From Pontiella sp. (GTDB lineage: Bacteria; Verrucomicrobiota; Kiritimatiellia; Kiritimatiellales; Pontiellaceae), in assembly GCA_029935255.1 (NCBI GenBank), contig JAOZKS010000179.1, forward strand, positions 1 to 5,704: 5,704 bases of DNA, written 5' to 3'. A program made the position numbers and the translations under genes. Under the pieces are notes generated by a model. The model was given only the letters and a program-made list of their open reading frames with translations. It did no database searches and was not told where the DNA came from. Shown in pieces: positions 1-5,216 of the stretch. Positions within the stretch are counted from its first letter, which is position 1; the number at the start of each line of letters is the position of its first letter.

Positions 1-716
1 CATGGATTGCCTACACCAGCGCCGACTCCGTTTTCCAGCTCGCCGCGCACAACGATGCCATCCCGCTCGACGAGCTCTACCGCGGCTGCGAAATTGCCCG
101 CCGCCTGTGCGACCCCCTTAAGGTGGGACGCGTGATCGCCCGCCCGTTCATGGGTGAACCCGGCGCGTTTGAGCGGACAGACGATCGGCGCGACTATGCC
201 TATGCCCCCACCGAACCCTTGATCAACGAACGCCTGCGCGATGCAGGCATACCGGTTTATGCCGTCGGGAAAATTGAAGATATCGTGGCGCACCGGGGCA
301 TCACCGAAAGCATCCATTCACCCAACACGGAAGAGTCGCAGCAGGCGGTCGAACGCTTCATGCGGAAAAAAGGAAACGGCTTTATCTTTGCCAACTTCAT
401 CGACTTCGATATGCACTATGGCCACCGCCGCGACCCCAAAGGCTACGCCGCCGCACTCAAACAGGCCGATCACTGGCTTGCACAATTCCTCCCCATGCTA
501 GAGAGCGACGATGTCCTCATCCTTACCGCCGACCATGGCACCGACCCAACCTTCAAAGGAACCGACCATACGCGTGAATATGTTCCGTTGCTGGTCTATC
601 GTCCGGGGAAACCGGGTGATAACCTCGGCATACGACGAGGCTTCTACGATATTGCACAAACGCTCGCAATCCTGTTTAACCTTGAACCAACTCAACGCGG
701 AAAAACTTTCATCTAA
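1..716 (+). CDS. deoB: Phosphopentomutase, C-terminal part (5' end outside window)
   Basis: Cytosolic phosphopentomutase interconverts ribose 1-phosphate and ribose 5-phosphate (and the deoxy forms), linking nucleoside breakdown to central metabolism. The frame is open from base 3 and gives 237 residues; full-length members have about 390-410, so roughly the N-terminal 40% is missing. Visible signatures are the YTSADSVFQLAAH stretch (about 12-50) and VGRVIARPF (about 123-149). DFDMHYGHRRD (402-434) and ADHGTDPTFKGTDHTRE (528-578) follow. The spacing of D and H in the first, DH in the second and the H of DHTRE matches the di-manganese ligands of the Bacillus enzyme (Asp286, His291, Asp327, His328, His339). 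The metal site therefore looks intact in the visible part; the phosphorylated Thr lies upstream of the window. The GTG at 123 is internal and not a start. The ankyrin gene follows 17 bases after the TAA, probably co-transcribed. Confidence 0.95.
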   Translation, partial: WIAYTSADSVFQLAAHNDAIPLDELYRGCEIARRLCDPLKVGRVIARPFMGEPGAFERTDDRRDYAYAPTEPLINERLRDAGIPVYAVGKIEDIVAHRGITESIHSPNTEESQQAVERFMRKKGNGFIFANFIDFDMHYGHRRDPKGYAAALKQADHWLAQFLPMLESDDVLILTADHGTDPTFKGTDHTREYVPLLVYRPGKPGDNLGIRRGFYDIAQTLAILFNLEPTQRGKTFI

Positions 717-733
717 TTACAAAAGGAAACTCC

Positions 734-1339
734 ATGAACCGAATCGCCCCCCTTATGGCCATCGCCCTAACAACGCTCTGCCTCTCCTCCTTCGCCGAAG
801 AAGAACCCGTCAAGAAACCCGCCCCTATTTCGCAGGAAGTCATCGAGGCCGCCCCTATTTCGCAGCAGGAAGTCGTCGAGGCCGCCCTCTACGGCAAGAT
901 TGATGTCGTGGAGAAAGCCTTGGAACAAGGGTTTGACCTGGCCAGCCGCGATCCCGAAAACCGAACGGTCCTCATGTATGCCGCCTTCAATGGACAAACC
1001 GCGATCGTTAAAAGGTTGATTGAGGCCGGTTCCGATGTCAACGCACAGGATAAGCTTGGCTCCAGCGCACTCATGTTTGCCGCCAGCGGCCCCTATACTG
1101 AAACCGTCCAGCTCCTGCTCGACAGCGGAGCCCAGATTAATATGGTCGACAGCAACGAGCACTTCTCCGCTCTCATGTGGGCCGCCGCCGAAGGCCAGGT
1201 CGAGGTCGTCAAACTCCTGCTGGAAAACAAAGCCGACACCTCCCTCAAGGATGTCGATAACGACACCGCCGAATCCTTCGCCGCAAAAAACGGCCACACC
1301 GCCGTTGTGAAAATCCTGCAAGAGGCCCAAAACGATTAG
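734..1339 (+). CDS. Secreted/periplasmic ankyrin-repeat protein
   Basis: A 201-residue protein with a Sec-type signal peptide: one Arg near the N-terminus, a hydrophobic core (about residues 5-19) and a likely cleavage after SFA at 21, so export to the periplasm is expected. After a short acidic/proline linker come about five ankyrin repeats: a degenerate one at 46-73, then 76-107, 108-140, 141-174 and a final partial one at 175-199. The usual landmarks (ALM-AA, G..E.V..LL, GA..N..D) are recognisable. Ankyrin repeats mediate protein-protein contact; no catalytic motif is seen and the partner is unknown. The start is fixed by AAAGGA (721-726) 7 bases before the ATG and by the signal peptide. 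The linker holds a tandem in-frame duplication at 821-883. The gene lies 17 bases downstream of deoB on the same strand, but no functional link to it is evident. Confidence 0.9.
   Translation: MNRIAPLMAIALTTLCLSSFAEEEPVKKPAPISQEVIEAAPISQQEVVEAALYGKIDVVEKALEQGFDLASRDPENRTVLMYAAFNGQTAIVKRLIEAGSDVNAQDKLGSSALMFAASGPYTETVQLLLDSGAQINMVDSNEHFSALMWAAAEGQVEVVKLLLENKADTSLKDVDNDTAESFAAKNGHTAVVKILQEAQND
821..883 (+). repeat. Tandem in-frame duplication, 30 bp + 33 bp
   Basis: The first copy is at 821-850 and the second at 851-883. Both begin GCCCCTATTTCGCAG and both end with GAAGTC, three variable bases and GAGGCC. The second copy carries an extra CAG and has GTC where the first has ATC. The products are APISQEVIEA and APISQQEVVEA, between the signal peptide and the first ankyrin repeat. 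The near-identity at DNA level suggests a recent slippage-type duplication. Confidence 0.9.
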
Positions 1340-1357
1340 TTGGAAACGTCTTTCGGA

Positions 1358-1384
1358 GCACGTTCCGTGCATCCGCTTAGGCGG
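1358..1384. terminator. Two small hairpins between convergent genes, weak terminator candidate
   Basis: Between the ankyrin stop (1339) and the minus-strand stop (1377-1379) there are two short perfect stems. GCACG-TTC-CGTGC is at 1358-1370 and CCGC-TTAG-GCGG at 1373-1384. The second has the TAA stop of the minus-strand gene in its loop. Neither is followed by a T-run on either strand, so intrinsic termination is uncertain. Their place between convergent genes is the main argument for a role. Confidence 0.3.
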
Positions 1385-1688
1385 CGTTAATCCCCGCGAT
1401 GTTCTCCACGGCACCCAGGTATTGACTGAAGGTCAGGGGCGGCATTCGTTCCTCGGAAATATAGTGCCGGTACATTTCCACCAAAATCGATTCGTCGATG
1501 CTATAGGAAACAGCGTTGTCCTCGTTTTTCCCAACGAAAGAAACACGGGGTTTATGCAACCATGCTGAACAGGAGCTCTCTCTCCTCTGCACATCCCCTT
1601 CTCTAATCAGCAGGTGTAATTCCTGCACGATGTCGGGAGAAACGATCCCTTTGCATTTTAACGAATGTTCGATCTTTTTCGTAATCAT
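1377..1688 (-). CDS. Uncharacterised 103-residue protein, second gene of an RHH cassette
   Basis: I do not recognise this family. The predicted protein is 103 residues, soluble, without signal peptide or membrane segment. The N-terminal third is charged and helix-like (ITKKIEHSLKCKG onward), with basic patches around residues 29-36. The C-terminal third holds SIDESILVEMYRHYISEE followed by a proline pair and SQYLGAVENIAGI. Cysteines occur at about 12, 40 and possibly elsewhere, without a clear zinc motif. It starts 22 bases after the stop of the RHH gene (1711-1890) on the same strand, so the two are probably one transcript. The ribosome site is weak: GGAAAGGG lies about 14 bases before the ATG. 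No RelE/ParE, PIN or Fic signature can be seen, so calling it a toxin would rest on position alone. That it is a real gene is likely but not certain. Confidence 0.6.
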   Translation of the reverse strand: MITKKIEHSLKCKGIVSPDIVQELHLLIREGDVQRRESSCSAWLHKPRVSFVGKNEDNAVSYSIDESILVEMYRHYISEERMPPLTFSQYLGAVENIAGINAA

Positions 1689-1710
1689 CTGCTACTGGAC
1701 GCCCTTTCCG

Positions 1711-1890
1711 TTAGCGCCTTCCTTGTTTCCCGACAAAATAATGCCTTAATGCTTCTCTCACAATATCCGCTCTCGAAAGCGCATGCATATCCCGATAACG
1801 TTCAACGTGGTCATCCAGCTCAGAACTCAATCGGGCGCTGATGACGCGTATCCTTTTATAACCTCCTTTAAATGGGCGTTTATTCTTCAT
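1711..1890 (-). CDS. Small ribbon-helix-helix (CopG/Arc-type) DNA-binding protein
   Basis: I translated this directly from the reverse strand: 59 residues beginning MKNKRPFKGGYKRIRVISAR and ending at TAA 1711-1713. It has the order of a ribbon-helix-helix domain. A basic N-terminal arm leads into a beta strand (about 13-21, RIRVISARL), then helix A (22-35, SSELDDHVERYRDM) and helix B (39-52, SRADIVREALRHYF), with a short basic tail. Such proteins bind palindromic operators as dimers through the paired strands and are typical of antitoxins and plasmid or small accessory repressors. The ATG is preceded by AGGATAAGG, a good ribosome site. A perfect 18-bp palindrome at 1904-1921 lies immediately upstream, which fits negative autoregulation. 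The next gene on this strand follows after 22 bases. The role as regulator is well supported; membership of a toxin-antitoxin pair is inference. Confidence 0.82.
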   Translation of the reverse strand: MKNKRPFKGGYKRIRVISARLSSELDDHVERYRDMHALSRADIVREALRHYFVGKQGRR

Positions 1891-1903
1891 AAACCTTATC
1901 CTG

Positions 1904-1921
1904 AAGTAAGTTAACTTACTT
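1904..1921. promoter_or_regulatory. Perfect 18-bp palindrome, candidate RHH operator
   Basis: AAGTAAGTTAACTTACTT equals its own reverse complement over all 18 bases and stops matching at the next pair (G/T). It lies 14 to 31 bases upstream of the RHH start codon and covers the proposed -10 element of that gene. Dimers or tetramers of ribbon-helix-helix proteins commonly bind such sites over their own promoter. The palindrome itself is certain; the operator role is inferred. Confidence 0.7.
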
Positions 1922-1940
1922 TCTTATCGTCTTTAGTCAA
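1913..1940 (-). promoter_or_regulatory. Candidate promoter of the RHH cassette
   Basis: Read on the minus strand, TTGACT (1935-1940) is a good -35 match. TAAGTT (1913-1918), with 16 bases between, is a weak -10 keeping the TA...T positions. The -10 falls inside the 18-bp palindrome, so a bound repressor would block RNA polymerase. The -10 match is modest. Confidence 0.4.
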
Positions 1941-2002
1941 TTTAATATCCTGCCCGATTACTTTCTATTTCCCCGACATCTATGCTGTACCGCCCATATC
2001 TC

Positions 2003-2031
2003 TTGTAAAGGCTGATAAAACCTTGTAAAAT
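2003..2031 (+). promoter_or_regulatory. Candidate sigma-70-like promoter toward guaD
   Basis: TTGTAA (2003-2008) and TAAAAT (2026-2031) are separated by 17 bases, close to consensus in sequence and spacing, in AT-rich DNA. Transcription would run to the right and reach guaD after an untranslated leader of about 230 bases. The start point cannot be fixed from sequence. Confidence 0.45.
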
Positions 2032-2081
2032 ACTAAACAGTTGCGCTAGTTGGATTAACCACCAAGTGGAATCACAGTTTG

Positions 2082-2231
2082 ATGGGAACCGAAAGTACAA
2101 TTCCCTGCGCCAGCTGGCCATTACCGACCTATGCGGTCTGTTTAACCTACAAAACCAAGGATGTTGCCGAGCGATTGCCCGACTACATCCGAACGGGGCC
2201 GCAAAGGATTTCGCTGAATTATTTTCAGTAG
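2082..2231 (+). CDS. Possible 49-residue leader ORF or gene remnant before guaD
   Basis: An ATG at 2082 opens a 49-codon frame ending at TAG 2229-2231. It encodes MGTESTIPCASWPLPTYAVC and, toward its end, DYIRTGPQRISLNYFQ. It lies between the promoter candidate and guaD, stopping 38 bases before the guaD ATG. Its composition looks protein-like, more so than the overlapping guaD-frame extension, but there is no convincing ribosome site and I know no relative. It could be an upstream ORF, the 3' tail of a decayed gene, or chance. Confidence 0.22.
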   Translation: MGTESTIPCASWPLPTYAVCLTYKTKDVAERLPDYIRTGPQRISLNYFQ

Positions 2232-2269
2232 GGCTGGAGGTTGCCCCGCAACTTTATTACGCTCTGGCC

Positions 2270-2761
2270 ATGTTGAATCGAAAACCCAACCTCGGGAACC
2301 CCGATTTCCTGCGCGAAGCGATCCGGCTCTCCAAAGAAAAAATGGCGGCCAACGAAGGCGGGCCGTTTGGCGCGGTGATCGTCAAAGACGGCGAGATCGT
2401 CGGGCGCGGGTGGAACCGCGTCACCTCCGCCAACGATCCCACCGCACATGCCGAAATCATGGCAATTCGCGCGGCCTGCACCGCACTTGAAACCTTTTCG
2501 TTGGTGGGTTGCGAAATCTATGCCAGCTGCGAGCCCTGCCCCATGTGCCTTTCCGCTATCTACTGGGCTCGACTTGATGCCCTTTTCTTCGCCGCCTCGC
2601 ACGAAGATGCCGCCGACGCGGGCTTCGACGATGCCCTGCTCTACGAAGAAGTTTCCAAACCATGGCCGACTCGAACCTTGGAATCCAAACAGCTCCTTCA
2701 ATCCGAAGCACAGGAAGTTCTCAACCATTGGAAAAATAAAACCGATAAAACCGCATACTGA
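2270..2761 (+). CDS. guaD: Guanine deaminase, CDA-fold (GuaD type)
   Basis: A zinc hydrolase of the cytidine-deaminase fold, 163 residues, very close in motif layout to Bacillus subtilis GuaD (156 residues), which converts guanine to xanthine and ammonia in purine salvage. Seen in order: GGPFGAVIVKDG (30-41), NDPTAHAE (55-62) with zinc ligand H60 and catalytic E62, and SCEPCPMC (86-93) with zinc ligands C87 and C90. AIYWAR (96-101) and AGFDDALLYEE (117-127) follow. The protein ends in Tyr, as does B. subtilis GuaD, whose C-terminal Tyr reaches into the partner subunit's active site in a domain-swapped dimer. The frame stays open back to a GTG at 2066, but family alignment starts near residue 11 here, so the ATG at 2270 is preferred. 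No good ribosome site precedes it; GGAGG at 2236-2240 is about 29 bases away. A related tRNA or other nucleobase deaminase is the alternative, less likely given FDD and the C-terminus. Confidence 0.88.
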   Translation: MLNRKPNLGNPDFLREAIRLSKEKMAANEGGPFGAVIVKDGEIVGRGWNRVTSANDPTAHAEIMAIRAACTALETFSLVGCEIYASCEPCPMCLSAIYWARLDALFFAASHEDAADAGFDDALLYEEVSKPWPTRTLESKQLLQSEAQEVLNHWKNKTDKTAY

Positions 2762-2776
2762 ACAAAAGGAAAACCA

Positions 2777-3232
2777 ATGCCCACCAGACGCATCATAACC
2801 ACTGGACTCGCCGCCGGAGCGGCTTCACTCCTCTCCTCCTGCGGAACCATCGTCTATCCCGACCGCGTCAATCAGAAAACGCGCGGAAAGCTCGATCCAA
2901 TCGTCATTATTCTGGATGGCGTGGGACTCTTCTTTTTCATCATTCCAGGCGTGGTCGCCTTCGCGGTGGATTTTACCACGGGAGCAATCTACCTCCCGCC
3001 GGGCAAAGAAGCGGGAGACAAGGAACGCACCATTTTTGATGATCTGAGCATGCACACCCTCCCCAGCGGGAAACTCACCCCCCGCAACATTGAACATGTC
3101 GTCAACCAAGCGGCCGGAGTTTGTATTGATCTGGCTCGCGACGAGGTTCAGGTTGCGCAACTCAACCATCTAGACCAGTTCTGGGTGGCACATGCCCGAC
3201 TTTCCGGAAACGGAATGCTTGCGGCCCATTAA
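2777..3232 (+). CDS. Small lipoprotein, YidQ/YceK-like, function unknown
   Basis: A 151-residue predicted lipoprotein. The N-terminal signal (TRRIITTGLAAGAASLL) ends in a lipobox LSSC with C22 as the lipidated residue, so the mature protein would be anchored to a membrane facing the periplasm. The mature N-terminus CGTIVYPDR, LDPIVIILDGVGLFFFIIPG (39-58) and VAFAVDFTTGAIYLP (60-74) follow the pattern of YidQ/YceK-like lipoproteins (CGT..YP, then a hydrophobic stretch before an aspartate-rich FDFTTG..YLP segment). No biochemical role is known to me. The C-terminal half (75-151) is soluble and longer than in the short E. coli proteins. AAAAGGA (2764-2770) gives a good ribosome site. The gene sits 15 bases after guaD, probably in one transcript, and its stop overlaps the convergent radical SAM stop. 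The twin Arg at 4-5 resembles a Tat signal. Confidence 0.82.
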   Translation: MPTRRIITTGLAAGAASLLSSCGTIVYPDRVNQKTRGKLDPIVIILDGVGLFFFIIPGVVAFAVDFTTGAIYLPPGKEAGDKERTIFDDLSMHTLPSGKLTPRNIEHVVNQAAGVCIDLARDEVQVAQLNHLDQFWVAHARLSGNGMLAAH

Positions 3233-4161
3233 GCGCGGTGAAAATAATAGGTTTCACCGTCGCGCTCTTCTGAAAACAACTGACCTTCTGAAACCAGCCC
3301 TTCCAAAGATTGGACGGTCGATTCAACCTGCACATTAAAATCGCGGGCAAGCTGGATGGCGGTTGCCGGATGGCGCTGAATCAGACCCAGCAGGGTTTCG
3401 GGTGTAATTTCCAGAGATTGAATCTCGAGCGTTTTAAACGAAGCGGTGACCCGCGCCTTGGGGCCGAATTCTCTGGCCAGAATTTCGAGGGCTTCAGGGG
3501 TCATCGCCCTCACGCCGGAATCGGCGGGCGGACGAACCGCCGTGTTGAGGTCGATCCGATCGGGGTTGATCAACTCGATCAGCGCCGCGATTTTCCGGAT
3601 ACAGGAAAGATCGGAATTGACCCCTTCGATGATGAAAACCTCGATCGAAAGTTCACCCGAATATTCCTGCCGAAAAGCCCGCTCACCTTCAAGCAATCGT
3701 TCAAATGTCACCCCCTCCGCCGGACGATGGATCTGTTGAAAGCTGGTTTCGTCCCACGCACTGAGCGTCACCTTCACCTTGTCGGCCAGAGCCGCTGCCG
3801 CGCGGACTTCCGGCAGATAGAGCAACGTCCCGTTGGTCAGCAGAACCGATGGACAATCCGCGTGGTCTTTCACCCACCGCAACACCTCGCCAAAAGCGGA
3901 ATGCAGCGTCGGTTCGCCGGAACCCGCCAACGTGATGTGGTCGGCCCGCCCGTCCGCTTGTTTCCACCGCTCCAGTTCGGCGAGCACATCGGGCATTGGC
4001 ACATAGTTGCCGCGTTCGCTGACCTCGCACGGGGTTTCGCCGAGCTGGCAATAGGTACAATTCATCGTGCAGGTTTTGAACGGGATCAAGTCCACGCCCA
4101 ACGACCGTCCCAGCCGCCGCGACGGAACCGGACCAAAGAGATAGGTGTAGGGTTTAGACAT
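3229..4161 (-). CDS. Radical SAM protein with C-terminal winged-helix-like tail
   Basis: A 310-residue radical SAM enzyme. The cluster motif is CTMNCTYC (C31, C35, C38), which binds the 4Fe-4S cluster, and AGSGEPTLH (79-87) is the SAM-contacting GGE-type motif. LLTNGTLL (107-114) and KVKVTLSAWD (128-137) continue the TIM-barrel strands, and the family hallmark FGPVPSRRLGRSLGVD (9-24) lies near the N-terminus. This is the pattern of the COG0731-like group often labelled 'wyosine synthetase-like', a name that does not prove the reaction in bacteria; the substrate is unknown. Residues 253-308 (ITPETLLGLIQRHPATAIQL, then VESTVQSLEGLV and a basic/acidic wing) look like a winged helix-turn-helix, suggesting nucleic-acid or protein contact. 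The start is supported by CAGG about 8 bases before ATG. It is convergent with the lipoprotein gene, sharing TTAA at the stops. Confidence 0.9.
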   Translation of the reverse strand: MSKPYTYLFGPVPSRRLGRSLGVDLIPFKTCTMNCTYCQLGETPCEVSERGNYVPMPDVLAELERWKQADGRADHITLAGSGEPTLHSAFGEVLRWVKDHADCPSVLLTNGTLLYLPEVRAAAALADKVKVTLSAWDETSFQQIHRPAEGVTFERLLEGERAFRQEYSGELSIEVFIIEGVNSDLSCIRKIAALIELINPDRIDLNTAVRPPADSGVRAMTPEALEILAREFGPKARVTASFKTLEIQSLEITPETLLGLIQRHPATAIQLARDFNVQVESTVQSLEGLVSEGQLFSEERDGETYYFHRA

Positions 4162-4177
4162 GGCGATAACCTGCCCG

Positions 4178-4204
4178 TTTATATTCCGCGATTCAACCTC
4201 ACAA
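4178..4204 (-). promoter_or_regulatory. Weak candidate promoter of the radical SAM gene
   Basis: On the minus strand, TATAAA (4178-4183) is a near-consensus -10. TTGTGA (4199-4204) is a fair -35 at a short 15-base spacing. The leader would be only about 10 bases. An own promoter is plausible because the preceding gene ends 134 bases upstream (4162-4295). Confidence 0.3.
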
Positions 4205-4295
4205 CGCGATGCACAAGCTTTACCCTTCTCTTATTTGGCCAACAGTCGGTTGGAAACTGTAGGTTGTACCGCTTGTTCATCGATCAGTGTCTCTG

Positions 4296-5210
4296 TTAAA
4301 GCCCCCCGCCCCAGCGGTATTGCCAGGCGAGGCCATAGGTATCGAAATCGCTACCGGTCCGGGTGGACACGCCGGAGCTGAAATAGAGTTTAGCGGAATG
4401 GTTTTTGTTTACAGGCAGGGCCAGCGTGGCGCCTAAACGGGAATTGCTCTGCGCATCGGGTTTTTCAATTCCGTTGGTGGCGGTGCGCCCTCCCACATAG
4501 TAGGTGGAATCGAGGGAGAACCAGATCTTGTTCTTAAAGGCATAAACCAAATGTCCCTGCACCGAATAGATCGGCTTCTGGGTTCGCGTCTGCCCCTGGA
4601 AGTCATCGTTGTCGGTGTAGAATGCCACCGCACCAGCCAGTTCCAGAATAACCGGGCCAAAGGTTTTAGAAAGGCCCAGTTCCGGCTTCACCGTCCATCG
4701 GTGCGTCCCAATGTTCACGATTTTGCTGGAGTCATACTGCCCGAAAGGAGCCAATACTTGGAGACTTCCGCCTAGAACAAAGTTTTGCCGGTACTCCATG
4801 AACTCCGCCAGCGACAGTGCCGGTGCCCCAACAAAATTCATCGAGACCCTGAAACTTGGATCGGCAAAGCCCTCCACGTTTCTCGATGCGGGAGCCCCGT
4901 TTACCGTGGCGGTTCCAGAGAGAAAGGAATAAGGAACCACGACATCAAACTTGGCCGACTTACCCCACAGGCCAAACGAGCGGGCATAGGCCGCAAAAGG
5001 CGAATGCACATCAAGTTGCCCATCCTCCACCTGCACCGACGGATCCGTGATGGCACTGCCGGTCGAGAACACATAGCCGCCGAGCAGAAAGTTGAGCCCC
5101 ACCGGCGCATTTGAATAGAGCCGCGGCTCCAACGCCTGTCCGTGGGTACAGACAGAGATCAACAGCAATCCGCTAAATAGGGCGGAACCCCGGAGATGGA
5201 TATGGTTCAT
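4296..5210 (-). CDS. Outer-membrane beta-barrel protein, MetA-pathway 'transporter' family
   Basis: A 304-residue protein with a signal peptide (hydrophobic core about residues 9-21, cleavage probably after HGQA, about 26). It is followed by LEPRLYSNAPVGLNFLLGGY (27-46), a hallmark of the 'phenol MetA degradation'/putative transporter family (PF13557). The rest alternates short amphipathic strands and turns (FDVVVPYSFL, VILELAGAVAFYT, IWFSLDSTYYVGG), as in a 12-14-strand outer-membrane barrel. Relatives are proposed to pass hydrophobic compounds, but the substrate is not known. The last residues are WQYRWGGGL rather than the terminal Phe/Trp usual for barrel insertion. It follows the MscS gene with only 6 bases between; the AAGG ribosome site (5215-5218) overlaps that gene's stop, suggesting translational coupling. 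Confidence 0.87.
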   Translation of the reverse strand: MNHIHLRGSALFSGLLLISVCTHGQALEPRLYSNAPVGLNFLLGGYVFSTGSAITDPSVQVEDGQLDVHSPFAAYARSFGLWGKSAKFDVVVPYSFLSGTATVNGAPASRNVEGFADPSFRVSMNFVGAPALSLAEFMEYRQNFVLGGSLQVLAPFGQYDSSKIVNIGTHRWTVKPELGLSKTFGPVILELAGAVAFYTDNDDFQGQTRTQKPIYSVQGHLVYAFKNKIWFSLDSTYYVGGRTATNGIEKPDAQSNSRLGATLALPVNKNHSAKLYFSSGVSTRTGSDFDTYGLAWQYRWGGGL

Positions 5211-5216
5211 AGAGCC

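Larger units (their letters stand above)
1891..2269 (+). other. Long AT-rich region between the divergent RHH cassette and guaD
   Basis: No confident gene lies in these 379 bases. GC is only about 34% over 1891-1980, well below the flanking coding DNA. The stretch holds the palindrome and minus-strand promoter (1904-1940), a plus-strand promoter candidate (2003-2031) and CTTGTAAA repeated 20 bases apart (2002-2009 and 2022-2029). There is also a small hairpin, GATT-AA-CCAC-CAA-GTGG-AATC (2054-2073). From about 2066 the base composition returns to coding-like, and two plus-strand frames stay open toward guaD. I see no purine-riboswitch core upstream of guaD. The stretch may contain the remains of a decayed gene, but I cannot name it. 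Confidence 0.5.

Noticed and set aside
767..1414. 215-codon open frame on the minus strand
   Set aside because: It lies antisense to the ankyrin gene and is rich in Gly and Val as expected from reversed GC-rich codons; the plus strand has the signal peptide and repeats.
1516..1749. 77-codon open frame on the plus strand
   Set aside because: It runs antisense across the RHH/103-residue pair, has no ribosome site and no domain features.
1859..1869. Strong Shine-Dalgarno-like AAAGGAGG inside the RHH gene, suggesting a shorter start
   Set aside because: No ATG, GTG or TTG follows at a usable distance, and a later start would remove the beta strand of the domain.
1700..2075. Integron attC site or insertion-sequence ends around the RHH cassette
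   Set aside because: I looked for GTTRRRY/RYYYAAC pairs and for flanking inverted repeats with target duplications and found none; the only strong symmetry is the 18-bp palindrome.
2000..2269. Purine riboswitch upstream of guaD
   Set aside because: The conserved three-way-junction core sequences are not visible; the hairpin at 2054-2073 is too small.
2225..2728. 167-codon open frame on the minus strand
   Set aside because: Antisense to guaD, which carries the complete HAE and CxxC zinc motifs.
4239..4253. Hairpin CCAAC-AGTCG-GTTGG as terminator of the barrel gene
   Set aside because: The stem is only 5 bp and no T-run follows on the minus strand, so it does not meet the pattern of an intrinsic terminator.
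3310..4299. 329-codon open frame on the plus strand
   Set aside because: It is the antisense shadow of the radical SAM gene, whose CxxxCxxC and GSGEPT motifs are unmistakable; the plus frame is a mix of Arg, His and Gln without a domain.
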